A stretch of 64,000 bases of DNA from Apricaphanius iberus (Eukaryota > Chordata > Actinopteri > Cyprinodontiformes > Aphaniidae). Under the pieces are notes generated by a model, which was not told the DNA's origin, searched no databases, and saw only the letters and a list, made by a program, of their open reading frames with translations. Below are positions 21,953 through 34,769 of the stretch, one piece after another. The stretch's first letter is position 1. The number at the start of each line of letters is the position of its first letter. The stretch lies in the NCBI GenBank assembly GCA_028564705.1, contig JAPXFQ010000176.1:248001-312000 (forward strand). The letters are read 5' to 3'. The position numbers and the translations under genes are program-made.

Positions 21953-22240
21953 TGTGAAGCACCGTGCCAAATCTTAGTACATCAGGGGAGTCCTTCCTTT
22001 GGCTCTTTAACAAGAGGTTGCTGTCCTGTCTCCATGATCTGCTGCATTTCTAAATTGCGTCACCTTAGCCCCAACAGGAATTACAAAATAAATTCCTCAT
22101 GTGGGATCTACTATGGATTTTACAGGGATTCATCTTGTTGTTTTTGGCACATTTTTATACTTTACATTACCCTGACCTAAAATTTAATAAATGCAAGCAT
22201 ACAGTATTTCAGTGAAATAAAAAAATTTATCTGATTTTTT
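21953..22240 (+). other. adam8: adam8-like 3' UTR
   Basis: Non-coding sequence after the stop with candidate poly(A) signals AATAAATG near 22185 and AATAAA near 22217. Confidence 0.6.
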
Positions 22241-22394
22241 ATTTTATTTATATAAACGGTGTTTTAACAAATATCTGAAAAATGAGGGCCTTTCAAATTT
22301 GCCTGATCCAAGGAAAGGCAGACATTTTCAGCATTTTTTGTGTGTAGGGATTGCTTTCTATCCTGTCTGTCTAACAGTTTTTTTTTAGTTAATT

Positions 22395-23085
22395 CAAATA
22401 TTTCAGTTCACTTTTATTTATATAGCACCAATTCAAAACAGATATCATCTCAAGGCACTTACAATTATACAAACATTCCAATCGATTTCTATGTAAGGAA
22501 TCCCAACATTGAGTGATCGACGTGAGGTTGTGCCTGTATCATGCAGACTCCAACCACAGCAATTCATCAGCAATCCCTTATACTGAACAAGCATGCAGTG
22601 TCAGTTGAGAAGAAAAACTCCCCTTTAACAGGAAGAAACTTCCGGCAGAAACTGGCTTAGTAAAAGCGGTCATCTGTCACGACGGTCTGGGGGTTTGAGA
22701 AGACAGAGACGAGACACAAAAAGAACAAAAGAACTGATATAAGAGTACTTTATAAATTAAAGACAATAAAAAAAATTGACAATTGAACATGGAGGATTTG
22801 TCATTGGGAGCATCATCCGAATCGATGCTCCCCATCCAGTAGGGAGCTGCACTTGAGCAGGTTACCAGAACAGGTAGCGCTTCGATAGAGAGAAAAACCC
22901 AGAGAAAACAAGGTTAACAATCGCAAACACAGCATGAAAAAATACATCTGGAGAGTAGTAAGAGATAAAAGTAGAAGATTGAAGAAAAGTGGTCAGTCTG
23001 TCCTCCAACAGTCTTAAGCCTATAGCAGCATAACTACAAATACAACTCTGTATAACCTAAGCCAACTAGCTAAATATAAGCTTTC
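22395..23085 (-). mobile_element. L2 LINE 3' UTR, reversed, just downstream of adam8
   Basis: Read on the minus strand it matches about 690 bp of the 3' UTR at 2700-3395, including the CTCTTCTAC block, the CCAGACCGTCGTGACAGATG block and the AATAAAAGTGAA tail. Confidence 0.8.
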
Positions 23086-23820
23086 AAATTCAATTGAAAA
23101 ATACATTATTGATACCAAAGGGAAATTTAGTGTTGTTGTAGCTCATTGCTAATTCATTTTTCAAGGAGTTGTTGTAGACAATGACAGCTGTGGGGGAGAA
23201 AGGATTTTTGCAGCAAAACTGAAGAAGCCTCTGACTGAAGATACTCTGTTGCTGTAGGAAATTCTAATGAAGAGGATGTCCAGGGTTGTCCATAATCTTT
23301 TTAATTTTTTGAAGAATCCTTCTTTGCATCATTATCTCCAGTTGTTCCACAATTATCCCCAGAACAGTGTGGGCCTTCTTCATCAGGTTATTGGGCCTTT
23401 TTAAGTTCCTGGCTCTGATGCTGCTACCCCAACAGATGATGGACAAAGAGATGACACTCTCCAAAACAGACTTGTAGAAGATATGCAGCATCTTGCTGCA
23501 AACATTGAAGGACCTCAGCTTCCTCATAAAGTACAGTCTGCTCTGTCCCTTTTTGTTGACTGCTTCACTGTTGATTCTCCAGTCCAGCCTGTTGTCCAGG
23601 TGAACTCTGAGGTATTTGTACTCCTCAAGCACCTCCAATTCTTCTCCTATGATGGAGACAGTCTTTGACTTATCCCTGTTTCTTCTGAAAGCTACAATTA
23701 TCTCTGTTTTCTTCACAATGCCACAAAGCGGTACACCAATATCTCTGTATTCAGCTTCTTCTCCATCTCTGATTAACCCAACAATATCTTCACAAGTTTG
23801 GGGGACAAGATTTTTCTAGA
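23086..23820 (-). mobile_element. LINE reverse transcriptase C-terminal fragment with 3' end
   Basis: A 3'-terminal LINE piece. The tail at 23095-23130 (ATTATTGATACCAAAGGGAA) is a common fish LINE 3' end, and the coding remnant at 23264-23716 reads towards it. Confidence 0.75.
23264..23716 (-). pseudogene. LINE reverse transcriptase, thumb and C-terminal region
   Basis: About 150 codons containing EEYKYLRVHLDNRLDW, KKGQSRLYFMRKLRSFNVC and LESVISLSIICWGSS, then a terminal IMDNPGHPLH. These are conserved C-terminal blocks of Jockey/CR1-group LINE reverse transcriptases; the catalytic palm lies upstream and is lost. The family differs from both the L2 copy at 1796-3395 and the LINE at 10.9-15.4 kb. 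The arginine in YKYLRVHLDN replaces the usual glycine. Confidence 0.8.
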
Positions 23821-26800
23821 AGGATTTGGTTCTATCATAGCATGTGGGCATGGCCATGTCCAGAATCATATCTTTTCGCCACATAATTACAAACTCTATT
23901 ATCTTGCACATTAAACGTCACAGGTCTACCATACTTCAGGGGTGTCATCACATACCACCAATGAACACTGTATTGAAGTCATTTACTCATCTAACCCTGC
24001 CCCCTGCCAACAGGAAGTGCAATGTAAAGAAGGTGGTTATTTGGCTTCCGTTATCTAATTAAATCTCCCTGTGGACAGTGACTGGAGAGGCTGCTTTAAT
24101 GTTTTTTGTCCAGAGCTGAGATGTTTGAAAGGAGGGTGTGGCTGTAGCAGCATGGCGAATCCTCATGTCACGCCACGGCTATACCTTTGGCTTTAATTTC
24201 CATAAAACTCATCCAATCTTAACCAGATTCATCAAGATGGATATTAGTCCATGTCTAGAGAGTTGTGTATGCTAATATTTGGTGGGTGTGGCCAAATTAC
24301 TCCACAGTGCCCCCTACAACCCTTAAAAACATCAGTCCCAAGCCATAATTCATCTGAGCACAAATTCATTAAACACATATATAGTGCCTCAGTAACTATA
24401 AAACACTCTAAGAGTCATAGTCCAAACACAGCAGGAGGTTGGCCATTTTGAATCAAACACACCATCTTCTGCCATTTAATGATGTCGTATTTGATCGAAC
24501 TGCTCCAAGAGCTTTTGACCTACACACTTCTAAACCACGGAGGAGAGACTTTAGGCAGTGGCGATCAAAGGTTATCACAGGAATTTTTCTGGATCGAACC
24601 AGGTGGGGGTGGCTAGGTCACAAACTTAGGCTTCTCGCCATAAATATTAAAACAGTTGCAACTCCTCTTCAGAAAAACGAAGACTGGGGAAAACTTCTGT
24701 CTTGGGTGATTATCAGGTCCCTGGCATTCCTACATGGTCAAATGCTAACATCTCTTAAGCCCCACCCCCCAAGAACAGGAAGTGCAATGTTTTACAGTGA
24801 AAGGTCCTTGTTTGCCTCCCTTTATTTATTCAATAGTTTTGCTGTTGTCAGTGACAGAAAATAAATTGTATTAGGTTCTTACCCAATGCTGACAGTTTTG
24901 GAAAGAGGGTGTGGATCCTGCAGCATGGTTAAGCTGGGCTGAATGCCATTGTATGCATTGTATGAGCTAAACCAAAATCAAGAATATGGCTATTGGTCCA
25001 ACCCATAAAGCATATACATGCATTTATTTCCTTGGTGGGGTCTAATTCCTGCACAGCCCCCCGTAGGAGTATTAAAATTATCACCATAATGTGTTGCTTT
25101 TATATGGGAAATTGAAATTCAGCAGACATATGTAGGTTGTGATTGCCTTGACCAAAAATTTTTTGAACCAACTTCAAAACATCACAAAAAAATCAGCCAT
25201 TTTGGATAAAAGCTGCCATTTTCTTCTATTTATACATGTCACATGAGAAAAAAATCATTTTTCAATTCAGGACTTACACCCTTAAAAATGACTGAGTATC
25301 TTCACAAGCTTGAGGGACAAGATTTTTTTATAGGATTCGGATGTGGCCAAGTCCACAATTTTACGTTTTCGCCACATAATTACAACCTGTTTTATTTTGC
25401 ACATTAAACGTCACAGGTCTACTATACTTTAGGGCTGTCATCACATACCACCAATAAACTGTATTGAAGTCTTTTACTCATCTAACCCCGCCCCCTACGA
25501 ACAGGAAGTGCAATTTTTCAGTAAAGAACGTGGTTATTTGGCTTCCTTTACCCCCTTAAATCTCCCGGTGGACAGTTACTGGAGAGGCTGCTTTTATTTA
25601 TTTTTTGTCCAGAGCTGAGATGTTTGGAAGGAGGGTGTGGCTGTAGCAGCATGGCGAATCCTCATATCACGCCATGGAAATCAGTTTGGCTCTACTTTCC
25701 ACACACATCATCTGATCTGCTCCAAATTCAACAACATGCATTCTACTCCTGTCCTAAACACATATGTATGGAAATATTTGGTGGTATTGGCCTAATACCT
25801 GCACAGCGCCATCTAGAATCATAATAAAACCCCTGTCAAGCACCGTTTTCAGGTTGGATTATTCAATTCAGAACATATTTAGTTTATCAAGACTCCTGAA
25901 AACATTTTGGAATGAAGAATCCTATTCACTCATGAAGTCAGCCATTTTTGTTTAAAGCTGCTATTCTAACCTTTTAAACACTTTCTCAAACAGATTTAAT
26001 CATGAGGCTTGCTGCAAGTGTTGAGATGGCGTTCAGGCAGTGATGCAGGAGTGTCATAACACAGGCCAGAGCGGCGCTAAGCTGCGAGGGCCGCTGCACG
26101 CTGCTTGTAGCTTTAGTTATTCTTATGACTTTTGAATTGGCTTTATGGAGGCTAAACATATTCAAAAACTCACCATGTTTGGCGGCTGCATCAGAAGTGC
26201 GTGAAATTTACGTATTTTAAAGTTTCAGAAAAAATCCCTTAAGAAATAGCTCAGTAGCGCCCCCTGGAAAACGTCAAAATACCCTCCGCATTGACCTTAG
26301 TTCATCGTAGAGAAATGTCGTTTAGTAGACTTGAAGACCTACAAAAAAGCCTCAAAATGTCATGGTCCCTGATGAACAGGAAGTCGGCCATTTTGGTTTG
26401 ACCATGCGTTTTTAACACCATTTTGGCCGTTTACAGACTCTACATTTGATTGAACTCCTCCCTGGAATTTTGGCTGATCAGCTTCAAAATTGCTCAAGAT
26501 GGCCTTCAGGCATGGGGGATCAAAACTTATAAAAAAAATTCAGTCTTTTTATTTTGTGAAGGGGCGTGGCCCGGCCTCAAATTTGGACTACTTGCCAAAA
26601 ATATTCAAACACTTTTAATTGCTCTTCAGAAAGTCACAGATGGGAGAAACTTTCTGTGGTGGGTGTTTATCACATCCCTGATGATCCTAGATGGTCAAAT
26701 GTTGAGATCACTTAAGCCCCGCCCCATTACAAGAGGAAGTGTAATATTTTGCTGTGAAAGTTCCAGAATTTACACAGTTGAGCAAATTACCATAAAGATG

Positions 26801-28908
26801 CTGGACAGCAGCTGAAAAGTAGTTGGGGAAACCCTGTATCAAGTGCTGAGATTGTTAAAAAAAAGGGTGTGGCTGTGGCGGCGTGGAGAAGTGAGGTGTC
26901 ACGCCATGGCCATACGTTTAGCTCTAATTTACAGATAACTCATCCAGTCTGGATCAGATTCAACATAATGGATATTAGTCCATACCTGAAGAGTTATGTA
27001 GGCTAATATCTGGTGGGTTTGGCCTAATTACTCCACAGCGCCCCCTACAACCCTTAAAAACACCAGCCCAAAGCCATACTTCATGTGAACACAACGTCAT
27101 TCAAGACACATATGCAGTGCTTCATGCCCTACAAAAAAAGTCTCTTGTAGCCATGGTTCAAACCCAGCAGGAAGTCAGCCATTTTGAATCCAACACGCCA
27201 TTTTGTGCCATTTGTACAGGTCATATTTGATCAAACTCCTCCCAGAGGTTTTGACCTAGAGACTTCTATACCAAGGAACCGAGACAGAAGGCATTGGGGA
27301 TCAAAAATTATCAAAGGAATTTTTCTGCATCAAACCAGGTGGGCTTGGCTAGTTCCCAAACCTAGGCTTCTCGCCATAAATATTCAAACAGTTAAAACTA
27401 CTCTTCAGAAAGTACCAGTTGGGTGAAATCTTCTGTATTGGATGTTCATCATATCCCTGACGATCCTAGATGGTCAAATTTTGACATCACTTAAGCCCCG
27501 CCCCCTCAGAACAGGACGTGTAATGTTTTTCATTGAAAGGGCTTGAATTTACACCCTTGACCTATTCAGGTTGGTGCACTGCACAGTACCTTGAAATAAG
27601 ATAGGTTGATTCTGTATCTAGTACTGCGGATGGTCTAAAAAGGGTGTAGCTCTGGCAGCATGGCTTAGCATCACGCCATGGAAATACGTTTGCCACTAAA
27701 TTCCACCAGTATCGTTTGATCTGCACCAAATTCAAGAACATAGATATTGGTCCATCCAGTAATATATATACATGGAAATTTTTGGGGGGTGGGACTATTG
27801 CATGCACAGCGCCACCTAGGATCACTAAAATAATAATCAGTAGGCATTTATATCATATAAAAGTGTGAAACTCAGTAGATATATTCTGTTTGTGATGAAC
27901 TTGGACAAAAAATATTTTGAGCCCGTGTCCAACCATCACAGAAAGTCCGACATTTTTGAGAAAAGCTGCTATTTTGTGCTATTTTTACATGTCAAATAAG
28001 AACAAACTCCTTTTTCAGTTCGTTATTTAAATACATAGAAATGACTCAGCATTGTTTAAAGCATGGGGGACCAAACATGTTAAGGATAATTTTTTGCTAT
28101 TATAAGCATGTGGGCGCGGCCAGTTCTACAGTTTTAGCTTTTCACCCTATAATTAGAAGGTGTATTATGTTCCATTTTAAACATCACATCTGTAACATAC
28201 TTCAGAACTGTCATCACATACCACAACCGAACATTGTATTGAAGTCGTTTACTTATGTCATCAAAGCCCTGCCCGCTCAAAACAGGAAGTTTAATGTTCC
28301 AGTAAGATAGGTTGATACTTGGCTCCTTTTACCTAATCAACATTTAACTGTAGACGGTGACTCAACAGAGGCTGCTTTATTTTTTTGTCCACAGCTGACA
28401 GGTTTAGAAAGTGTGTGTGGTTGTAGCAGCATGGTGAATCCTTACATAACACCATGGAAATACGTTTGACTCTAATTTCTAAAAACATCTGATCTTCTCT
28501 AAAATCAGCAACAGAGATAGGAATATGTCTCTAAGCACAGAAGTACTGAAATATTTTGTGTTTTTGGCTTAATACCTGCACAGCGTCAACTAGAATCATT
28601 AAAGTAATCCTCGCCAAGCACTGTGTTGAGCAACGATTATTCAATTCAGATAATATATGGTTTCTCAAGACTCCTTAAAACAGTTTTGAATCAAGGGTGC
28701 TTTTCCCTTTTGAGGTCGGCCATTTTGGTTTAAAGGCTCCATGTTTGCCTTTTAAACATTTTATCACACAGATTTTATCATGAGCCTTGGTAATAGGGTT
28801 AAGAGGCAGTTGAGATGGCGGTGCGTAAGTCCCACAGTTGCATTACAGGCTAGAGCGGCGCTAAGCTGCGAGTGCCGCTAGAGGCTGCTTGCAGCTTTAA
28901 TTAGACGT
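23821..28908. repeat. Unclassified modular repeat, block 1
   Basis: Two higher-order units lie head to tail. Matching landmarks recur at fixed distance: GCCCCCTACAACCC at 24309 and 27040, AGGAATTTTTCTG at about 24579 and 27320, and GCGGCGCTAAGCTGCGAG at 26071 and 28855, so the period is 2.73-2.78 kb. Within a unit, related submodules of roughly 0.75 kb each carry GCCATTTTG, GTGTGGCTGTAGCAGCATGG, CACGCCATGG and GCCCCCT blocks. The block ends with GCTGCTTGCAGCTTTAATT. ORFs inside are short and show no domain. A second, inverted block is at 49063-55570. Confidence 0.75.
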
Positions 28909-29246
28909 TATACCCCACAGGTAGGATGTGATTTATAAGAGAGCAGAAATTTTGGAGTGAACTAGATGATTTGATGCAGTCTATCCCGAGAGTTGATAGA
29001 GTGGTGATTGGTGCATACTTTAATAGACATGTTAGTGAAGGGAAAAGAGGTGATAAGGAAGTGATGGGCAGGTTTGCTGTCCAGGATAGGAACGAAGGAG
29101 GACAGATGGTGGTAGACTTTGAGAAAAAGATTGGAAATAGCTATTGTAAATACTTTTTTCCAAAAGAGGCAGGAACATAGGGTGACTAATAAGAGTGGAG
29201 GTAGGAGCACTCAGGTGGACTACATCTTATGTAGACTGTTGAATAA

Positions 29247-29250
<4 letters not shown>
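28909..29250 (+). pseudogene. RTE-type LINE endonuclease fragment
   Basis: The ORF at 28971-29180 reads VIGAYFNRHVSEGKRGDKEV and then VQDRNEGGQMVVDF. This matches the RTE/BovB endonuclease block in which GDFN is followed by a GRFG-VQDRN segment; the GDF is mutated to AYF. A frameshift follows near 29160, after which STQVDYILC continues the domain to about 29240. It is a fragment flanked by an (AT)n run. Confidence 0.7.

Positions 29251-29335
<85 letters not shown>
29251..29335. repeat. (AT)n microsatellite
   Basis: About 80 bp of AT dinucleotides with two small interruptions. Confidence 0.95.
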
Positions 29336-29338
<3 letters not shown>

Positions 29339-29699
29339 TGTATATAGGTTATCTAGGGACTACTATATTAATGATTCGTGAATTTTTAATTGAATTATTC
29401 CTTTAAGTTTTTAAAGACGGGTCACCAGCTAGGTTTAACCCAGCAAATATATGTTTTCAGAGTTTACTCTATCATCAGCAGTCTGTAGATACCAGGTAGA
29501 GTTGTCTGAAGGGTGATGTTCTTGACAATGAGTCAAATTCACTCAAATAAAAAGAAGCAAGATTTGATTCAGTTTAACAACTTTAATAACTAAAAATGAT
29601 CCACACAAAACAAACTGATTTCACTCTCGGCTAATTAGGTATTCGCTAACGGCTAAGCTGAATTGTGAAGTAGTAAGAATATATACATATATAAGTCAT

Positions 29700-30407
29700 T
29701 AGGGTCATTAGGGTCATGTACTCAAATAAAGTTGTTGTGAACCTGTGATCAGGGGGAACTCAGTGCTGGTCTGTGATGTCTACCTTCCACAGTTACTGTC
29801 ACAAAACACATCTGCAGGCTTCCTGAGAACATCTCTGTGAGGTATTGTATTCTTAATCCCATATTATTATGCAGTGTATTCAATAATAATTAATGTGTGT
29901 GCGTGCTCATAAAGGAGAACAATGCTGAGTCTATTAGCCACAGTGTGAGAAGGAAGGAACTAGATTAAAACTGAGTTTGAGAGCAAGACAGAGTAGGTGT
30001 CTGACCAACAAAGGAACTGTATTAGGAGTTGGTGAGAATCAAGGTCAGATGGAGACAGAAGGATGTTCACATGCTTAGAAATCCATGAATTCTTTGTTAG
30101 GATTATCTGAAGTGTGTCAGAGACAGACTGTAACTATTGTGTGTGAGAATCTGTATTCTAATAAAAGGCTTCATCCACTCTGGATTGGCATGCATTCTGA
30201 GGAGACTTAGGTGCATACCTTTGCAAACATGGTGGGATTGTTGGCAAAATCAATATATCAGTGTGCGAGTGGACGTTTTTGCTAACCAACAGAAATAACG
30301 AACACGCTGGAAAGGGGACTTAAAACGGTAAGAGTATATCCCATATTTGGGCGCCTTTTCCCTTAAGGAGCAGGTTCGGAGTTACCGAAGTCAGAAATTT
30401 TTCAACA
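29700..30407 (+). mobile_element. Probable endogenous retrovirus 5' LTR
   Basis: The right border is well placed: the sequence ends TTTTTCAACA just before a primer-site-like TGGTGACCAAGCTGACGTGA. A poly(A) signal, AATAAAAGGCTTC, lies at about 30160, leaving an R-U5 region of about 250 bp. The left border was not resolved, so the start is approximate. No matching 3' LTR was found in the window. Confidence 0.5.
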
Positions 30408-30410
30408 ATT

Positions 30411-30428
30411 TGGTGACCAAGCTGACGT
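30411..30428 (+). promoter_or_regulatory. Candidate retroviral primer-binding site
   Basis: TGGTGACCAAGCTGACGT begins three bases after the LTR end. The leading TGG complements a tRNA CCA tail, as expected. I could not assign the tRNA. Confidence 0.5.
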
Positions 30429-33153
30429 GATTTCTGGGAGATAAAAAACAGTAAGTGTGAATATTATAGAAAATGGGTGTGAGTTGTTGTGAATTTTCTT
30501 TGATCAGCAGGTTGGAGACTATTGAATGAATCTGTATTGAATCGGTGCATGTCTGTCTGAGTTTCGCCGTTCAATGCTGAAGCTGTCTGCTGTTAAAGGA
30601 ATAAGCCGCTGACCTGCTTAAGGAGTGGTCGTCCCTACGTGATTACGGACTTGTGTCACCGAGAGCTCGAGCGCCAGGGTCCTGGGAAGGCTGAGGGAGT
30701 CACTGCCTCGTGGGTGAGATCCACAAACAAGTCCAAAAAGTTTTTAAAAAGTTAAAAAAAATTGAATAAACAGGTCAGTGCAAAATGCATGATAATGACT
30801 GGCCTCTAACTGGGCAAGAGGCATAAAGGAAAAATAAGTCTCTCAAAGGGTTAGAGACACCTTTCTCGGGGAAAGGAATAACGGAAGACATCCAGCCTCT
30901 CACAGTGGAGAAGCGTCTCTCACGGGGTAGGGGCCCAGCAGAAAGTTGCGGTGTGCGTTGTTTAAGGAAAATGTGAGCAGTCTGAATGGTGATGGAAGGT
31001 TGATGTTTTTCTCTATTTGTTTTTCTTTTTGCCGTTTGCTTTCTAAGGAGACTAAGGGAGCGGTGTGAGCCGCTTCTTAGTTCCGCTGACGGACAGGCTG
31101 ATTGGGGAGAGCTCTTGCAAAGTCAGCGGGTCTGCGGGTCTGTGGCTCTGCGGGGAGGAAGCAGCCGGTAAAGCAATTGTTGTTAAGGGGCGCGAAAAAA
31201 CCGGTAAGGGATTTTAAAATTATTGTCTGTCGTTGATAGTGAGGAGTTTGTGGTAGGATTGTGAATGAGTGTTTAGCTGTCAGAGCGGTGAAGGTGTGTG
31301 TGTGCCTGTGTTGAGATCTCAACTCTGTGTGAAAGCAGGAGTCTTACGATTGTAGATCGAGTTTACACTATTGTTGGAAACTAAATTAATATATAACTGT
31401 GTGTAGTGGTGGATAAGTGAAGTAAACTACACTAGAGTATATATATCAACAATAGAAAAGATTAGAGTTGTGCCACGGACAAGAGGAGCGCTGTGTGGGA
31501 AGTTTGTTGCTGTTGGAAGATCCTCTGCTTTGTTCATAGCAAGCAGTCACTAAAAGAGCTGGTTGTCGGAGTTGTGCCAGTTCCAGCGGCACAGCTTTGT
31601 CTAAGACAAGCTGCAGACGTGGTCCAAGGAGCGGTATGATGCATTTTGAGCTGAAGAGGAAGGTTGAAATAAACAAGCTTTAAATACATGCTTTAATGAT
31701 AAATAAAAGGAGGTTTGTGCTGTCTGTCCGGGCCTGTGGAGCATTTTTCGGAGTACCGGCACCGAAAAATCAGACTCTTGTCAGACTACAAGTTTGTGAC
31801 AGAGTTGTCTAAACGTCTGAATTTAAATAATTTGATGAGAATCTGAAAGTTAGCTCTTACAATTTTCTATCTTTTTTTTTTTTTTTGGCATTTAAGACTT
31901 AGCTCTTAAACATTTCTGTCTTTATTATTTTTTGGCTTGGGGCATTTACACTTTGTATCGGCAGTTTAAAAAACGAGGGGGAGCATAGTGTATCAAGAAT
32001 GAATTTTTAAGTGTGTATTTTCTTTCAATAACTTCAGTTAAATTTATGTGGAAATACTTTTTTGTAACTGGGTTTAGAAAGTTTATTGAGGATAAAAAAA
32101 GAGATTAAAAAATTACACAGATACCTTGTTAAATTTAAACAAATTGGATTTTGATACAGATTTTTGTTGTCCATCTCAGATTTTACATTTTATAAAACAA
32201 ATTAGAAGCTTGATGATGGGGGATTAAGAAATGCTATTCAGATAGATACTTGATAATATTTAAATCAGTTTCGATTAAAAAGAAAGAAGTGAGTTTTTTT
32301 AGTTAATTCAAGTTTTTGCCTTCTTTGCATCTTTTAACTATCTAGATTTATTGCTGTTTTCATTGTGTTGGTAAAAAGAAGAAGGATTTTTCAATGGATA
32401 CTAAAGCAACTTAAAAGGACGCTGCTCAGTACGACGATGCATCTGAACCCGCTGAAAAGAGACCAAAAATTCTCACCAATGATCAGTTCTGGGAGCTTAT
32501 CAAAAATAGGGTAGAATAATTCCGAAGCTCAAGAGAATACTTAATACATAAATCTAGATAGTGTCAAAAAATATAGTGGGTTTCTAAATAGGATTAATTT
32601 GGCTAACTAAGAATAAAAATACAAGCTGCATTGATAAAGGACAGATTGAAAACCAGATTTTTTGGTTGAAATAAATAAATAATGGTTAAATCGCTGAAAA
32701 GAGAACTTAAAACATGTTGATTAAATATTGTGGTGGTCCATCTTTATAATTATTTTATTTACATGAGATGAACGAGAGATTTATCAAATTGACAAAATAA
32801 AGAAAGTCATTACATTGATAAAATATAGAATGATAATGATTCAGATGTCTTCTGTTGGAGTGACAGTGCATTGTGATAGGAGGGAACAGTAAGTGTCCAA
32901 AGGTGGTTAAGTGGAAAGTGATAGAAGGAAAGAGTAAGTGTCTAGAAAAGATGGCTAACTAGAATAACCTCTATATCATAGGTCAAAAGATGTAGCAGTT
33001 ATGCCTGAAAGATTAATTTTTACAAGGTGAGTGAGACAGATGCAACAGAGGTTAGACGAGGGAGGAACCTAAGCAAGAGAAGAGGAAAAGCGGAGAAAGC
33101 AGGAGGAAGAGCAGAGACTAAGATAGAAATTAGATGAAAAAATGCAGGAAGCA
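30429..33153 (+). mobile_element. Decayed ERV leader and gag-like region
   Basis: No long ORF survives. The leader is rich in GGGAG and TCTCTC motifs. Near 33040-33145 an E/R/K/Q-rich segment (translation like REEEKRRKQEEEQ) resembles the charged coiled region found in gag of some fish retroviruses. The sequence is cut by the piggyBac insertion at 33154. No pol or env was seen on the other side. Short ORFs at 31077-31676 on the minus strand are not supported. Confidence 0.4.
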
Positions 33154-33465
33154 TTAACCCTCTAGGCGCCAAAGTCACAATATTGCGACAAGCAACATTG
33201 CTGACTTTAACGAGCCACCGCTGGAGATAGGGCCACTAATTTAATTACTGCTTTAAACCAGGAGATGGCGGACATGTGTAGCTTTAATCATGGACACCTT
33301 TTTGGTTGTGTTACCATGGAAACCTTTGGAGTAAATCGGCCTTTAAGTCAGGGCCGCTAGGGGGGGACGCGAGGTGTAGCTACTGCAGTCACAATATAGA
33401 GAAAGCGAGTTTTAGAAAGATAAAACGTATGAGGCCAAGATGTCGGAGTTCGCCGCCGTAAAGTA

Positions 33466-33648
33466 TTGGCTTATTCAGATTCTGAAGATAAATATTTACC
33501 TCTGATCTGTTCAGTTGTCCCGGGAGAAAGTGAAACTAAAATGTCCCGCAGCAACAGCCAGTCCCGTTTCGCCATGACGCTCCAAAAGCAGCAACATTCT
33601 CCCGGTTCTCACGTTCTCCCGGTTAGAGAAAGGTATGTGTTCGGGTAG
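33466..33648 (+). pseudogene. piggyBac transposase N-terminal fragment
   Basis: A 60-codon ORF with AYSDSEDKYLPLICSVVPGE resembling the acidic, poorly conserved N-terminus of piggyBac transposases. The match rests on composition and on its position 300 bp inside a piggyBac-type end. Confidence 0.35.
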
Positions 33649-33804
33649 CAAGGTGGTCATCACAACGCTAATTGTGACCGAGGTGGGAGGGATGTAAAAA
33701 TCATTGGAAATAATAGCAGATGCGATCGAAAACAGGAGAGAAAAAAGACCGCTTATAAGCGAGTAAACAGTAGTAAAGTTCTCTGCCCCACTGCAAGTGA
33801 GGAT

Positions 33805-34769
33805 CCCACTAAACATTAGACGTCATATGAACGTACAGATCATGTCTTTATTGCGTCGGTTGGCCAAAGACCAATTCTGGACTTCTAAATGACGTGCAAA
33901 TTAGGTCCACTATGTGGACGTCTAGTCATGTCCCCATTTGGACGTCAATATACAGTTTAACATTTTAACCGTGAACTATGTGAATATTTTCAATGTCATG
34001 GAGACGTCTTCACACAGGTACAGGAAAATGGTGATGACACTTTTTATTCATATGTCAGGAGGTATTAATTCCTATATCAAGATATTATAATTGTTAATAT
34101 TTAATAATAATTTTGTTTCTTTGACTAATTATATGTTTGAATACATGCTGGTTTGTTATTTGTTTAAGTTTAGTTTAGTTGTTGTAGTCCGCAAAGACTT
34201 ATGGGTAATGTCTTCATGTTAATTGTAGAATTCCTCCATTTCACATTATAATTTATGTTCCAAATGTAGTCATGTTCTTTAGTTATATTTTGAGTTATGT
34301 TGTTGTCAGTGTTTGGTTGCGTTTTTCCCCGCACCATCTTGGGGATGGTAGTTTACGGGAGTTAGTGTCTGCATCGAGTGACTGTCAAACTAGGCTAATT
34401 TATACTGAGAGTGCATAAAACTTTGCCCCCTAGTGGGTGTACAGAGTGAGAGATGACAGAAGTCATGTTTCAAATCATACCTCTACTTGTTCAAACCGTC
34501 CTCCAGTCTCTTGAAAGTTAAAGAAGTGATACAAAACAATGTCTAAAATTTGTCTCAATTTGATGTTGAAAAGATGTCTAAAATAAACACAATTTGGACT
34601 ATAAAAAGCCTTTGTACAGATGTCCTATGGACGTGAACATTAGACCTACAGTAGACATCCAAAAAAGACGTCACTTGGCGTTACAAAACAACCCCTTCAG
34701 TAGACCAAAATTGGACGTCCAAAAATAACATAAAAAAGACATCACTCTGACGTCTCATTGCTTAGTGGG
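33805..34769. mobile_element. Non-autonomous CACTA-ended element, 965 bp
   Basis: The ends are inverted: left CCCACTAAACATTAGACGTC, right GACGTCTCATTGCTTAGTGGG. A GAT trinucleotide flanks both sides (33802-33804 and 34770-34772), consistent with the 3-bp duplication of CACTA/EnSpm elements. Many GACGTC, GGACGTC and AGACGTC motifs cluster inside both ends, like the subterminal repeats to which CACTA transposases bind. No transposase is present. Confidence 0.7.

Noticed and set aside
24439..27426. ORFs of 80-141 codons inside the modular repeat
   Set aside because: Homologous positions in the other submodules and in block 2 are not open, and no domain is visible, so coding is not supported.
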